DNA from: Rhabdophis nuchalis
Lineage: Eukaryota; Chordata; Lepidosauria; Squamata; Natricidae
Length of the DNA stretch: 64,000 nucleotides
Assembly: GCA_039707465.1 (NCBI GenBank)
Contig: CM077653.1
Span: 5,317,184-5,381,183 of the forward strand
Direction of reading: 5' to 3'
The translations under genes were made by a program, and so were the position numbers. Below, in pieces: positions 31,041 through 41,199 of this stretch. The stretch's first letter is position 1. Every line of letters begins with the position of its first letter. Below the pieces are notes generated by a model. It worked only from the letters and a program-made list of their open reading frames with translations, made no database searches and was not told the origin of the DNA.

Positions 31041-31448
31041 TGCTTTTTGTGTATTGAGGAACAGATTCTAACATCAACCCTTAAGAGTATGTGCTTCCTG
31101 CTCTACAATGCAATCTTTGCTGTCTGAAGATTAGCAAAGCCAAAGTGGGTGAAAGTGATTACAACATTACAACCAATTTATTTGCAGAAGGCTAACCCTC
31201 CCCACTTCATCCTTCTGGAGACCCAGCTTCTTGTCTGGGGTGGTAACCAGATGCTGGAGAGGAATATCGGCATTTCACTGTCTTCATTGCTGCTCTCTGG
31301 GATGTAGAAGGTCCATGAATTACTGCCAAAACGTGGAGCTGTTGATAGAATAGATCCCTTTTCAAAATTTCTCCAGCTGCCTAAATGCATTATTGAAATG
31401 CATTGAACTTCCTCTAATGATGCACCACTGAAAAGACCCTCCAAAGAA
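31041..31448. other. Unassigned intronic DNA
   Basis: No recognised repeat. The minus open frame 31178-31444 has no supporting signal. Confidence 0.4.
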
Positions 31449-31449
31449 T

Positions 31450-31540
31450 GAGAAAGTGGGAAGGGATTGTGGAGGTCATCTAGTCCAACCCTCTGCTTGA
31501 TCAGGAATCTATACCATTTCAGACAAATGACTGTCCAGTC

Positions 31541-31595
<55 letters not shown>

Positions 31596-31674
31596 GTTAA
31601 TCAGAATAGGGGTGGAAGGCACCCTGGAGGTCTTCTAGTCCAACTCCCTGCTCAAGCAGGAGACCCTAGACCAT

Positions 31675-31706
<32 letters not shown>

Positions 31707-31891
31707 GAATTGAGCTGGAAGGGACTTTGGAGGTCTTCTGGTCCAACTCTCTGCTCAAGCAGGAGACCCTAGACCAGGGGTCTCCAACCTTTGCAACTTT
31801 AAGTCTGAAGGACTTCAGCTCCCAGACTTCTCCAGCCAGAAGTCCTTCAGACTTAAAGTTGCAAAGGTTGGAGACCCCTGCCCTAGATCAT

Positions 31892-31939
<48 letters not shown>

Positions 31940-32075
31940 GAATAGAGGTGGGAGGGACCTTGGAGGTCTTCTAGTTCAACTCTTTGCTTAAACACCACCC
32001 CCCCCCCTACAACTTCCGCAGGCAAGCTGTTCCACCAATTAATTGTCCTCGCCTTTTAAGTTTCTCCTTAAAATT
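31450..32075 (-). repeat. Higher-order array: CR1 3' end plus (CAAT)n, four units
   Basis: CR1 termini at about 31455, 31605, 31707 and 31945 alternate with (CAAT)n tracts at 31539-31596, 31678-31706 and 31895-31940. Each CR1 piece has the same shape (GGAGGTCTTCTAGTCCAACT to GAGACCCTAGACCATTTC), which points to duplication of a composite unit rather than four insertions. One unit carries a nested hAT fold-back. Confidence 0.9.
31775..31880. mobile_element. hAT fold-back element (106 bp) inside the array
   Basis: CAGGGGTCTCCAACCTTTGC and its inverted end GCAAAGGTTGGAGACCCCTG. Flanking octamers CCCTAGAC (31767-31774) and CCCTAGAT (31881-31888) match at seven of eight positions. Confidence 0.9.
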
Positions 32076-32079
32076 ATGG

Positions 32080-32590
32080 TAGGGGTCAGTGTGACAAGCA
32101 TTAAAACAAGGGATAAAACAGAAGCAACCATCTCCAGCTTGGGAGCCCAAAAGCAGAGCCGTTCCTTGCCCATCCCAAGAGATCCCTATAAATAGCATCG
32201 GCCAACCGGTAGGAAATAACCCACAAGAGTGGATTCCCGAGCAGCAGATTCCCCACTAATTGTGCAATAACGACAGCAGGGAGCTCCCAATCACAAGCCA
32301 TTGGCCTCCTCTGTCCTCTTCTGAGAGCCATTCGGCGTTGGGCAGCTGCAAAAGGAAACGGTGACATCTCGTGGATGGAGGAGGCAATTTCTCCACCGGA
32401 TTTTTCTCCAGTTTTTGGAATTGCATTGCAATAAACTCCTTGGATTCTCCATCAGGACTTCAGAGCATCCCTAGTCTAAGTCTCACCGCCTTCCCCTTGT
32501 GGTCTGGGGTGCCAGGGGGAAAAGTCAGATGTCAAAAAAGCTGGCACATCTATAGCATTATGGACTGATGGTTGTATAAAAATCTGTAGA
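32080..32590. other. Unassigned intronic DNA
   Basis: No recognised repeat. Minus frame 32101-32367 is unsupported. Confidence 0.35.
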
Positions 32591-32639
32591 GATTCTCCAT
32601 CATCCAGGTCATGGTTGTCGCAAAAGTGCTGTGAGAATA

Positions 32640-32722
32640 ACTGAATAACTGAATAATAAGTTGGAAGGGACCTTGGAGGTCTTCTAGTCTCACCCCTTGC
32701 TCAAGCAGGAGACCTTTCAGGT
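32640..32722 (-). mobile_element. CR1 3' end fragment
   Basis: ATAAGTTGGAAGGGACCTTG to CAAGCAGGAGACCTTTCAG. Confidence 0.82.
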
Positions 32723-33265
32723 GGTAACTGGACTTTCTTGGTTTGTTTGTTTGTTTTGAAGACATTTTGCTTCTCATCCAAGAAGCTTCTTCAGCTCTGA
32801 CTGGATGGTGGGGAATGGAAGGATTGATGCTCCTTGCAGACAGCTGGTCCTTTGCATCCTTTTCGAGGGTCGTTGAGGCCACTTGGAGGTTTACCTGTGT
32901 CCTCAGGGTCAACTGAGTAGGGCAAATGGTTCCTGCAGTCTGCCATTTTTAAAAGACTTAAAGCTATACAAATTGTGATGAAGACCCTTGGAAGGTTGTG
33001 GGAGTAGGAATGGATTTCCTGGGGGGGGGGGGAATGGCAACTGCAGGAACCATTTGCACCACTCAGGTGACCCTAAGGACACAGATAAACCTCTGTGGCC
33101 TCAAGGACTCTCTAAAAGGATGCAAAGGACCAGCTGTCTGCAAGAAATATCAATCCTTCCATTCCCCACCATCCAGTCCGAGCTGAAGAAGCTTCTTGGA
33201 TGAGAAGTGAAACGTCTTCAAAGAAAAACAAGAAAGTCCAGTTGCCTCCTGAAAAAAACACCTTT
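32723..33265. repeat. Large imperfect inverted repeat, about 215-bp arms
   Basis: Left arm 32723-32940 and right arm about 33040-33262 are reverse complements: CATCCAAGAAGCTTCTTCAG versus CTGAAGAAGCTTCTTGGATG, and AAAGGATGCAAAGGACCAGC versus its reverse. The arms are separated by about 100 bp that include a G-run (33019-33030). Other pieces of the same family lie at 46267-46320 and 48965-49065. The family is dispersed; a Penelope-like origin is a guess. Confidence 0.8.
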
Positions 33266-33394
33266 GGGATATGATGGTTGTATAATTTTTTGAAATATTT
33301 GTGCTTCTGTAGTAAGAAATTCACAAACCATGCTAAATGGTGGTTTAGAATATTGTTGAAATAGGACATCACATATCTGTTTATAGGCATTACT

Positions 33395-33652
33395 GATCTC
33401 TCTCTCTCTCTCTTCCTTCCTTCCTTCCTTTCTCTCTCTCTTTCTCTCCCTTCCTTCCTTTCTTTATTTCTCTCTCTTTTTCTTCCTTCCTTCCCCTTCC
33501 TTCCTTCCTTCATTTCTACCCATCTTTCAATCTCTCTTTCTTTCTTTTTTCTTCCTCCCTCCTCCTCCTTCCTCCCTCCCTTCCTTCTCTTTCTTTGTTT
33601 CTACCTATCTCTCAATATTTCCTTCCTTCCTTCCTTCCTTCCTTCCTTCCTT
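33395..33652. repeat. Degenerate (CT)n/(TTCC)n tract
   Basis: Pyrimidine-rich, with a TTCATTTCTACCCATCTTTCAATCTCTC-type block recurring twice. Ends in nine TTCC units. Confidence 0.93.
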
Positions 33653-33750
33653 CTTTTTTGAAGTCAAGGAAATCTGACTTGTAGGATGTAGGATGGTTTG
33701 ACCTTGATTGGGTGGGAGCGGTGAAATTGTGGCCTTTCCTATAGGGCTGA

Positions 33751-33809
33751 ACTACAACTCCCAGCATTCCTCCGCCCCAAGCTGAATTGAGCCTCTGGGA
33801 ATTGTAGTT
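33751..33809. promoter_or_regulatory. Facing ACTACAACTCCCAG motifs (ZNF143/STAF-like)
   Basis: ACTACAACTCCCAGCATTC at 33751-33769 resembles the vertebrate ZNF143/STAF site. An inverted partner, CTGGGAATTGTAGT, is at 33795-33808. They may be remains of an element with inverted ends. Confidence 0.4.
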
Positions 33810-34340
33810 GCAACCTCTAGAATTTCTTCTCCCCCACCCTCCTTCTCTGACTTTCCTATCCCTGCGGTGGAAAAAATGCAGATGTGAATTCTTGAGTTGT
33901 GTGATTTTGACGCTGGTTAAAACTACAACGTCATGAAAGGCTAAGTCACCTTTGGATAGAGTGCAAGCATCCATCAACCGGGGGTTTATTTGTTGATAAG
34001 ATGATTCTGATGCCAGCAGGTGCTGTCATTCTGGGATGGTTTTGAAGGCTAATTTTTCCGGATTATGCGAGAAGCTGGATACTCCCTCTGGGACTGTAGT
34101 TTCCAGTTCGGAATAGACATACAATCTGAAGAATTTTAATCTGGTGATATTTTAAGCCCGAGGATATGTTGCAGTGTGGCTTGAAGGATAGTTTCTGATT
34201 TTTATTTTTATTTTTTAGTCCTGTTTCCCATCATTTCCTTGCTTTAGTGGTGGTGTGTTTATTTATTTATACCTGTTTTATTAGATTTTGGAAGGCTGCC
34301 ATCCTCCCAAATGGCTCTGGGCATAGTTAAAAAGATATTT
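33810..34340. other. Unassigned intronic DNA
   Basis: Only short (TTTA) runs at 34200 and 34258. No exon supported. Confidence 0.4.
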
Positions 34341-34531
34341 ATTTATTTATTTAAAATGATTTTAATTGAACATATTTCGTCGTTTAACACCACGTTTTCA
34401 ATCTTTACAGCGCTCCAATATCGCTAACACTCATAATGACATAGTGGCCATTTCATTATTCTTCCTTTCCAGTTATATACATCACGGTTCTATATATTAT
34501 TATCAATATTCATTCATATACATACATATAT

Positions 34532-34535
<4 letters not shown>

Positions 34536-34565
<30 letters not shown>

Positions 34566-34570
34566 ATATA
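34536..34570. repeat. (CA)n/(TA)n microsatellite
   Basis: About 12 CA units bounded by ATAC and ATAT repeats. Confidence 0.9.
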
Positions 34571-34851
34571 TGTTAGTTTTATGAGCTGATCAATAAATAA
34601 ATCAGAGAGACTAGGATAGATCTATTTCAAGCTTTTTAGCTCTCATCAGCTAGTCATACCCTGACTGAGATTTGTACTGGGGCTGTATTACATGTTAGGC
34701 AGAAGCCTTAGCCACTTAAGCCACCAGGTTCTCTTCCTATCAGCTAGCTGATATATATATATATATCTGTATGTATGTATGTAATTGGAAAACAAGCCAT
34801 TGGTGATGAATAAAGGCATGAATAAAGGCATAGAAAGTCTGTTGTTTCACC

Positions 34852-35010
34852 TAAAACAGAGATATTCAGACTTGACAACTTTAAGGCTTGTGAACTTCAA
34901 TTCCCAGAATTCCAATTCCCAGAATTCCAATTCCCAGTCATTCTGCCTGGGGCTTTCTGGGAGTCGAAGTCCACAAGTCTTCAAGTTGCCAAGGCTGGAC
35001 ACCCCTAGTC
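34852..35010. mobile_element. Degenerate hAT fold-back element
   Basis: GACTTGACAACTTTAAGGCT and, facing it, GTCTTCAAGTTGCCAAGGCT, ACACCCCTAG. The centre has three AATTCCCAGAATTCC-like repeats, another sign of internal tandem growth in this family. Confidence 0.7.
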
Positions 35011-35229
35011 TACAAGGAGCACTGTAGAAAGAAGAACGTATTCAAGTCAGATTTCAGGAAATACCTTCCCCGGTTAGAATGGAAGCTGGGGATAAAATAA
35101 GAGGACGAGGAACGTGCCCTTTGCAATTGAAAGCATGATAAAGCTTTTGTTCGTACGTGCAACCAAATAGCTTTACTATCCATTGAAGCGTCATTGTCTT
35201 TGAGCCTCATATTTTGCTTGTTTCTACAG

Positions 35230-35295
35230 CAGCCAACACAGCAGTCATGAGGATGACCCCTCCAGATTTCTGAGCCCCCGACTACGTGATGACAG
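35230..35295 (+). CDS. Candidate internal exon, 66 bp, phase 2-2
   Basis: Acceptor TTGCTTGTTTCTACAG|C has a good pyrimidine tract. Donor GATGACAG|GTAAGC is strong. In the one frame that is open throughout, the exon gives S-Q-H-S-S-H-E-D-D-P-S-R-F-L-S-P-R-L-R-D-D after completing a split codon. It needs two bases from upstream and leaves two bases downstream, exactly matching the AG| left by the exon ending at 14239. Length divisible by three, so it could be skipped without breaking frame. Ser/Asp/Arg-rich and probably disordered, like the first exon. The 194-codon minus frame over it (35010-35594) is antisense. Protein not recognised. Confidence 0.65.
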
Positions 35296-35680
35296 GTAAG
35301 CAACTGGAAGCAGAGATTCCTTGATGGGTTGAATAAAGTGCAATTTCTCCCAACTTGGGACTCTCGGACACATTCGAGATTCTTTCCATTCTGGTCCAGA
35401 AAAGACCAGTAGAAGGTAACTTCTGTGTTTCTTGGTCTGTTTTCTCCAGTCTTGGAGATCTGAATACGAAGCCTATTTGCAGCCCAGTTTCCTGGGTCCT
35501 TTTGGAGAAGGGCAGGGTATAAATTTAATAAAATAAAATAAAATAAATAAATAGAAGACTTAGGCTTCAACTCACTGTCACTTTGAATGTACACTAATCG
35601 TCGTACGTTAAAATGTAATTCTGTTGCCTACCCCTCTCAAAGGGTCTCCAGCTCTACTATACACTACATGCTTAATGTTT
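35296..35680. other. Unassigned intronic DNA
   Basis: A (AAATA)n run at about 35528-35555; nothing else recognised. Confidence 0.4.
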
Positions 35681-35684
35681 CATG

Positions 35685-35812
35685 AGGAATGTATTTTACA
35701 ATGACTATGTTAATGATCTATCGTTATTGTTGTATGTGAAAGCTTTTGCACTGGAAACAAATTCCTTGTGTGTCCAATTGCACTTGGCCAATAAACATTT
35801 CTATTCCTATTC
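35685..35812 (+). mobile_element. LINE 3' end that starts the (ATTCT)n tract
   Basis: GAAAGCTTTTGCACTGGAAA, TTGTGTGTCCAATTGCACTT, GGCCAATAAA. Same terminus as 22860-22998. Confidence 0.85.
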
Positions 35813-36250
35813 CTATTCTATTCATTCCAATATCTATTCTATTCTATTCTATTCTATTCTATTCTATTCTATTCTATTCTATTCTATTCTATTCTATTCT
35901 ATTCTATTCTATTCTATTCTATTCTATTCTAATTCCATTCCAATTCCATCCCACTCCATCCCACTCCACTCCACTCTTCATTCCAATATCCTATCCTATC
36001 CTATCCTATCCTATCCTATCCTATCCTATCCTATCCTATCCTATTCCATTCCATTCCATTCCATTCTTTTCTATTTTCTATTCTATTCCAATCTATATTC
36101 TATTCTATTCCATTCCATTCCATTCCATTCCATTCCATTCCATTCCATTCTATTCTATTCTATTCTATTCTATTCCACTCCACTCCACTCTTATATCTTA
36201 CCTTACCCTATCCTTCATTCCAATATTTATTCTATTCTATTCTGTTATAT
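35812..36250. repeat. (ATTCT)n and variants, about 440 bp
   Basis: Pure ATTCT for about 110 bp, then blocks of ATTCC, ACTCC, ATCCT and again ATTCC/ATTCT. The block order suggests repeated local expansion of mutated units. The two long plus frames (35682, 35746) are artefacts. Confidence 0.97.
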
Positions 36251-36287
36251 TCCCATGGCTAAGTAAATAAATAAATACATACCTTCA

Positions 36288-36370
36288 CACCTACCTACCT
36301 ACCTACCTACCTACCTACCTACCTACCTACCTACCTACATACATACATACATACATACATACATACATAA
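36288..36370. repeat. (CTAC)n-(ATAC)n microsatellite
   Basis: About 13 CTAC units then about eight ATAC units. Confidence 0.95.
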
Positions 36371-36639
36371 TCATGGTTTGAATAAGCAGAAAGCAGTCCA
36401 ACATTTCATAAACAGAGGAAAAATAGCATACCAACAGAAGAGAAATATTTGTAGTTCAAGGTTGACTTGTGTGGTCCTTGGTGCTCTCTGAGCTTGGTGG
36501 TTTTCTTACAGACATTTCATGACCCATCTGGGTAACATCATCAGTGCTGGAAGGGTGGGCGGTGTGCCCTCTGTTTATATGCAAGTGGCTTTCCCTGTCA
36601 GTGTTGGTAAGAGTGTCAGCCGTCAACAGGCACACATAA

Positions 36640-36945
36640 TAAACAATAGCTACATATTAAGCAAGACATTTGTTAAGTGAATTATGGCTGGGAATTTATG
36701 ACCTTTCTTTCGACACAGTTGTTAAGCTGTGATTGTTTAAGTTAGTCGCACGGTTGTGAAACGAACCTGGGGTCCCCGTTGACTTTGCGTCTCAAATGTT
36801 TGTGAATTTTGATCCCATGAGCGTGGGGAATGCTGCCACGGTCGTAAGCGTGAAATTAGTTCATCAGTCACTTTTCCATAAGTGTCATCGTAACTTTGAA
36901 TGGTCACTATTGTAACTGTTGTAAGTGGAGGATTATCTATAGTCT
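36640..36945 (-). mobile_element. MITE-like element copy
   Basis: ATTAAGCAAGACATTTGTTA at the left; GTCATCGTAACTTTGAATGG, TTGTAAGTGGAGGATTATC at the right. TIRs decayed. Confidence 0.65.
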
Positions 36946-37034
36946 GTTTTGTTGTTCTTGTTTGTTTCCTTCTTAGCTTTTTCATTCCCCCTTTGGAATG
37001 GTGTGTGAATACGTACAAATTCTCCTCCCCAGTC

Positions 37035-37294
37035 GTCCTAATGTAAGCTTAGGTCAGCCTACAGTTTGACCCAAGTGCAGTACACAAAATTATCTGTTAC
37101 AACGTCCTACCTGTCACCAACTACTTCAGCTTCAACCACAATAATACAGGGGCAAACAAGAGGTACAAACTCAAGGTAAACTGCTCCAAACTCGATTGCA
37201 GAAAATTACGACTTCAGCCACAGAGGGGTCAACGCCTGGAAGGCTCTACCTGTCTCCATTGTTGCATCCCCAAACCCCCACAGCTTCAACCTCA
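37035..37294 (+). mobile_element. Non-LTR LINE C-terminus, left part (split by L2)
   Basis: Codes in pieces for a LINE ORF end (TTCAACCACAATAATACAGG, AACTGCTCCAAACTCGATTG; NCSKLDCR-like). Breaks at AACCTCA 37288-37294 and resumes after 37694. Clade not certain (CR1/Rex-like). Confidence 0.7.
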
Positions 37295-37694
37295 GAGAGG
37301 GTCTTCCACAGAGAGGGTCTCCTCCGGGTGCCGTCGGCCGGGCAATGCCGGTTGGCGACACCCAGGGGAAGGGCCTTCTCTGTGGCGGGCCCGGCCCTCT
37401 GGAACGACCTACCCCCCCGACCTACATACTATCTCGGACCTCCGCCTCTTCCGCCAACGTCTTAAGACGTTTCTATTCCAACAGGCCGGCCTAGCATAGC
37501 CCCCCGTTTCTGGCTTTTTATTTATAAATTGTAATTAGGCAGGGTTTTAAATGGGTTTTTAGCACGGGTTTAAATAATTTAATATGTTTTAATGATGTAT
37601 ATTGTTTTAGTGTGGTTTTAATAACGCCTGTGCGCCGTCCTGGGTCCTAACAAGGGGAAGGGTGGGGTATAAATTCGATAAAATAAAGAAAATA
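37295..37694 (+). mobile_element. L2-like LINE 3' end, 400 bp, nested
   Basis: CTCCGGGTGCCGTCGGCCGG, TCTCTGTGGCGGGCCCGGCC, CTCTGGAACGACCTACCCCC is the ORF C-terminus (WNDLP) of the family at 7137. The 3'UTR ends CGTCCTGGGTCCTAACAAGG, ATAAATTCGATAAAATAAAG. Perfect AACCTCA duplications (37288-37294 and 37695-37701) bracket it. Confidence 0.92.
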
Positions 37695-37910
37695 AACCTC
37701 AAACTGTCCACCGTGGACCTCACCCCATTCCTAAGAGGTCCGTAAAGAGGGCGCGCATAAGCGCACCAGAGTGCCTACCGTCCCTGTCCCACTGTCCCCG
37801 TTTCCGGTGTTCATGTCCATGTTTATACTTACACCTGTGATCTCGTACATGCTCGACAAATTAAATAAATAAACAAAACAAACAAACAAACAAAAGGACT
37901 GGGGACAGAG
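37695..37910 (+). mobile_element. Non-LTR LINE 3' part (resumes)
   Basis: GTGGACCTCACCCCATTCCT, AAGAGGTCCGTAAAGAGGGC, then a 3'UTR ending CATGCTCGACAAATTAAATA and an (AAACA)-type tail. Confidence 0.7.
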
Positions 37911-38394
37911 GCAAGGAAGCAAGGAGAAAAGGGAGTGTAACTTGAGCTGGAATCCTAATGTACTTTCTGATTTATTACAGCGTCAAACTGCAGCATTGTT
38001 GTCGGTACAAAAGAGGCCAAAGGGGAAAATAGAAAGTGAAAATCGGGCGCATGACTTTCTTTCCAGCCAGATTAGCAAAATATGTATATATATATATATA
38101 CTGCAATTTTCCTATTGCCGCAAAATGCTTTTCTCTTCTGCTTTTCAGTATTTGCCCATTGTGTTTTATTAGTTTCACTTCCTTACCGCCTATTAACCCA
38201 AAGCTGTTATTTCCTGGGGGTGGGGTGGGGGTGGGGGGTGCTGGTGGAAATATGGCAGCCAGATGGTTGCGATCACCACTCAAGACATTCACTTCTGGAT
38301 CCAACCAGGAGGATGAGCCAGGAGGCATTACATTCTTGCTTGAATTCTTTCTCTAGTATCCTCAGGCACAGGGGTAGAGGGTGAAGCTTTTCAT
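37911..38394. other. Unassigned intronic DNA
   Basis: A weak exon-like stretch (acceptor ATTTATTACAG at 37970-37980, no good donor) is not called. (TA)n at about 38084-38100; G-rich GGGGGTGGGGTGGGGGTGGG at about 38216. Confidence 0.4.
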
Positions 38395-38529
38395 GTTGAA
38401 GAAAGTTAGCACCCACCCCACTCTTAGAAGAACGAAATACTTTGGGAAATATTAAAAAGGCAGAATATTGGCTTTGAAAGAGGAATAGAAATGGGCTAAA
38501 CATGGCGATGCAATAGACTTAGATAAATG

Positions 38530-38652
38530 GCAGAAATTGTGGGATGGAATGGAATGGAATAGAAAAGATTAGAATGGAATGGAATAGAATAGAGAATGGA
38601 ATAGAGAATGGAATAGAGAATGGAATGGAATGGAATGGAATAGAATAGAATG
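38530..38652. repeat. (GAATG/GAATA)n tract preceding CR1
   Basis: Complementary to the (ATTCT)n seen after plus-strand CR1 ends. It lies exactly on the 3' side of the minus-strand CR1 that begins at 38655. Confidence 0.93.
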
Positions 38653-38654
38653 AC

Positions 38655-39225
38655 AGAGTTGGAAGGGACCTTGGAGGTCTTCTAGTCCAACCCCCTGCTT
38701 AGGCAGGAAACCCTACACCACTTCAGACAAATGGGTATCCAACATCTTCTTGAAAACTTCCAGTGTTGGAGCATTCACAACTTCTGGAGGCAACTTCTGT
38801 TCCACTGATTCATTGTTCTCATTGTCAGGAAATTTCTCCTTAGTTCTAAGTTGCTTCTCTCCTTGATTAGTTTCCACCAGTTGCTTCTATTCCTGCCTTC
38901 AGGTGCCTTGGAGAGTAGCTTGCCTCCCTCTTCTTTGTGGCAACCCCTGAGATATTGGACGACTGCTATCAAGTCACTCTTAGTCCTTCTTTCATCAAAC
39001 TAGATATACCCAGTTCCAGCAACTGTTCTTCATATGTTTGAGCCTCCGGTCCCCTCATCCTCTTTCTTGCTCTTCTCTGCACTCTTTCTAGAGTCTCCAC
39101 ATCTTTTTGACATCATGGCGACCAAAACTGGATGCTGTATTCCAAGTGTGGCCTCACCAAGGCCTTATAAATTGGTATCAACCCTTCACGGGATCTTCAT
39201 TCCATCCCACTGTTTATGCAGAAAT
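38655..39225 (-). mobile_element. CR1 LINE, about 570 bp
   Basis: TGACAGAGTTGGAAGGGACC to TCCCACTGTTTATGCAG. Coding end recognisable in reverse (CTCTTTCTTGCTCTTCTCTG). 5' truncated. Confidence 0.93.
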
Positions 39226-39229
39226 ATTA

Positions 39230-40135
39230 AACGGATGATGTCGATTGCTTATAAGGAAAATCTGTATAAAATGTTTTAGAGATGGCACTTTGCACCAGCA
39301 AGATTGGTCAAAATGTTTAAAGATAGATCCGCTAAATGTTGGAAGTGGAAGCTAGCCTCTGGTTCATACCAACCTAGGTAACATCATCAGTGCTACTGAA
39401 TTGAATTTCAACTCCTAGATGTCGTTGGGCTTTTTTGGTCATAAAGCAAAAATGAGACCTTCTCGGCTCCCAAATTAACATTCGAATCGTCTTAGATCAT
39501 GTTGATGGCTGATATTTGAGATCAGTGAAACTGCTGTGTGGAAAATCATTACTTTATTCTCTAGGGATAGATGGATGTAAACAGTTAGTAGGGTTGTTTC
39601 CTTTTTTAAAGAAGAAGAATTAAATTTTTAAAGTTAATTTTTACCCAAGAGTTGGAGGGTTGTTTTTTTGATACGCTTGAAAGCTATACCGGATTGCTGG
39701 AATTTGTCTAACCCTGGGATAAAGTTGGTGTGAAGCTTGCACACTCTTTAAAAGCCAGCAACGGATTCAAAAATGGGACTCTTGATATTGGTCAAGGTTT
39801 CTTTATAACCGACTCCCTACTTTCATTCTTCTCTCTTGGCTGCAACCCATTTCTGTTTCTGTTGTCTTTGTCACGAAAACTCTACCGAAGGTAGTAAAAG
39901 CTGGAAAGAAATGTTCCTCGGTCTAAAGAGAACAACAAGTCCCTCTGAGGGCCAATTAATAACCCAAGAGAGAACCTAGCTGCTGAGAATTGCTCTTCCG
40001 TGGTAGCTCAGCCTTTTCTTCCATATGCTTCCCTCCAATTATCCATGCCCCTGTAGAAATTGTTACCCTGGAGGAAATAATAGGGAATAAAGCAGATAAA
40101 CCATATTCTGCTTTGGAAAGTCCAAGTTTAAATCC
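39230..40135. other. Unassigned DNA, no gene seen
   Basis: About 900 bp without recognised repeats. No convincing exon. Confidence 0.45.
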
Positions 40136-40140
40136 CTCTA

Positions 40141-40335
40141 TCCCTTCCTTCCTTCCTTCCTTCCTTCCTTCCTTCCTTCCTTCCTTCCTTCCTTCCTTCC
40201 TTCTTTCTTTCTTCACTCTCCTTCCTTTCCCCTTTCCTCACTCCCCTTCCTTCCTTCCTCCTTTCCTCCCTCCCCTTCCTTCCTTCCTCTTTTCCTCCCT
40301 CCCTCCTTCTTCCTCTCCCTCCCTCCTTGTATTGT
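40141..40335. repeat. (TTCC)n tract
   Basis: About 65 bp pure TTCC, then degenerate CCTTCC/CTCC to 40335. Confidence 0.95.
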
Positions 40336-40411
40336 GCTTTTGGTACCCGAGGCGAAAAAGGTTAGCTGTCACTGATATAGGTGCCCACCTGCAGGGCTTT
40401 GGCCTAGAACA

Positions 40412-40973
40412 ATGATGGCGGACCTATGGCAGGCGTGCCACAGGAGGCCCGCGAAGCCATTTGTCAGGGCATGTGAAGGTTGCTCTGTCAGTTGGCCAGC
40501 ACGCACGAGCGCTGGCCTGCTGACTCCAGCCTTCTTTTGAGGTCGTTTTTTGCCCTCTGGAGGCTTCCCTGAAGCTTCCGGAGCACGAAAAACCAACCCT
40601 ACGGGCAATCCGGAAGTTCAGGAACATACTTCCGGTTTGCTTGCAGGGCCGGTTTTTCCCTCTGGAGCCTTCAAGGAAGCCTCCTCAAGGCCCCCGAAGG
40701 CTCCGGAGGGCTAAAACCGGCCCTACGAGCAAACCGGAAGTGTGTTCCTGAACTTCCGGTTTGCCTGTTAGGGCTGGTTTTTCGTGCTCCGGAGGCTTCA
40801 GGGAAGCTCCTGAAGTGTCTGGAAGGCCTCCGGGGGGGGGCGCTGGCTGTGCGCACAGGCGTGCTGGGATCGTGCGCATAGCATTGGGGGTGTGGCACGC
40901 CTGCGCACGATCCCCGCCCTGCGCTCCCCCCGCTTTTGGCACATGAGCCAAAAAAGGTTCGCCATCACTGGTC
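40412..40973 (+). mobile_element. hAT-like element, second full copy (about 562 bp)
   Basis: Starts CAATGATGGCGGACC and ends GGTTCGCCATCACTG. Flanking octamers GCCTAGAA (40404-40411) and GTCTAGAA (40974-40981) match at seven of eight. The interior shows inverted duplication (CAAACCGGAAGTGTGTTCCT versus AGGAACATACTTCCGGTTTG), so a long internal hairpin is present that the 9548 copy lacks. The target lies at the CR1-like GGTCTAGAAGACCTCCAAGG. Confidence 0.88.
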
Positions 40974-41199
40974 TAGAAGACCTCCAAGGTCCTTTGTTCC
41001 AACTATTCAAACCGTATCCTGGCCAGGAGATTCTCCTCTCAGAGCCTCTTCCTCTTGGAGGCTTGTGCCAGTCCACGTGTCTGCATGTCCTGTGTGCGAG
41101 CCTCAACGTTCCCTCATGCCACCTGCTTCTGCCACCTGATTTGCTGATGGTGGCAGGAGGGAGCCAGCGCTGAGCTCCTCGGGGGAATACGTTGTTTTC

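Noticed and set aside
35010..35594. 194-codon minus frame
   Set aside because: Antisense over a better-supported plus exon with a clean acceptor and donor; no splice or domain support on the minus strand.
35682..36270. Two plus frames of 174-194 codons
   Set aside because: Pentamer ATTCT repeat read in two frames.
37942..38172. Possible exon after ATTTATTACAG
   Set aside because: The only donor nearby is weak (CGGTACA) and the frame has no distinct character.
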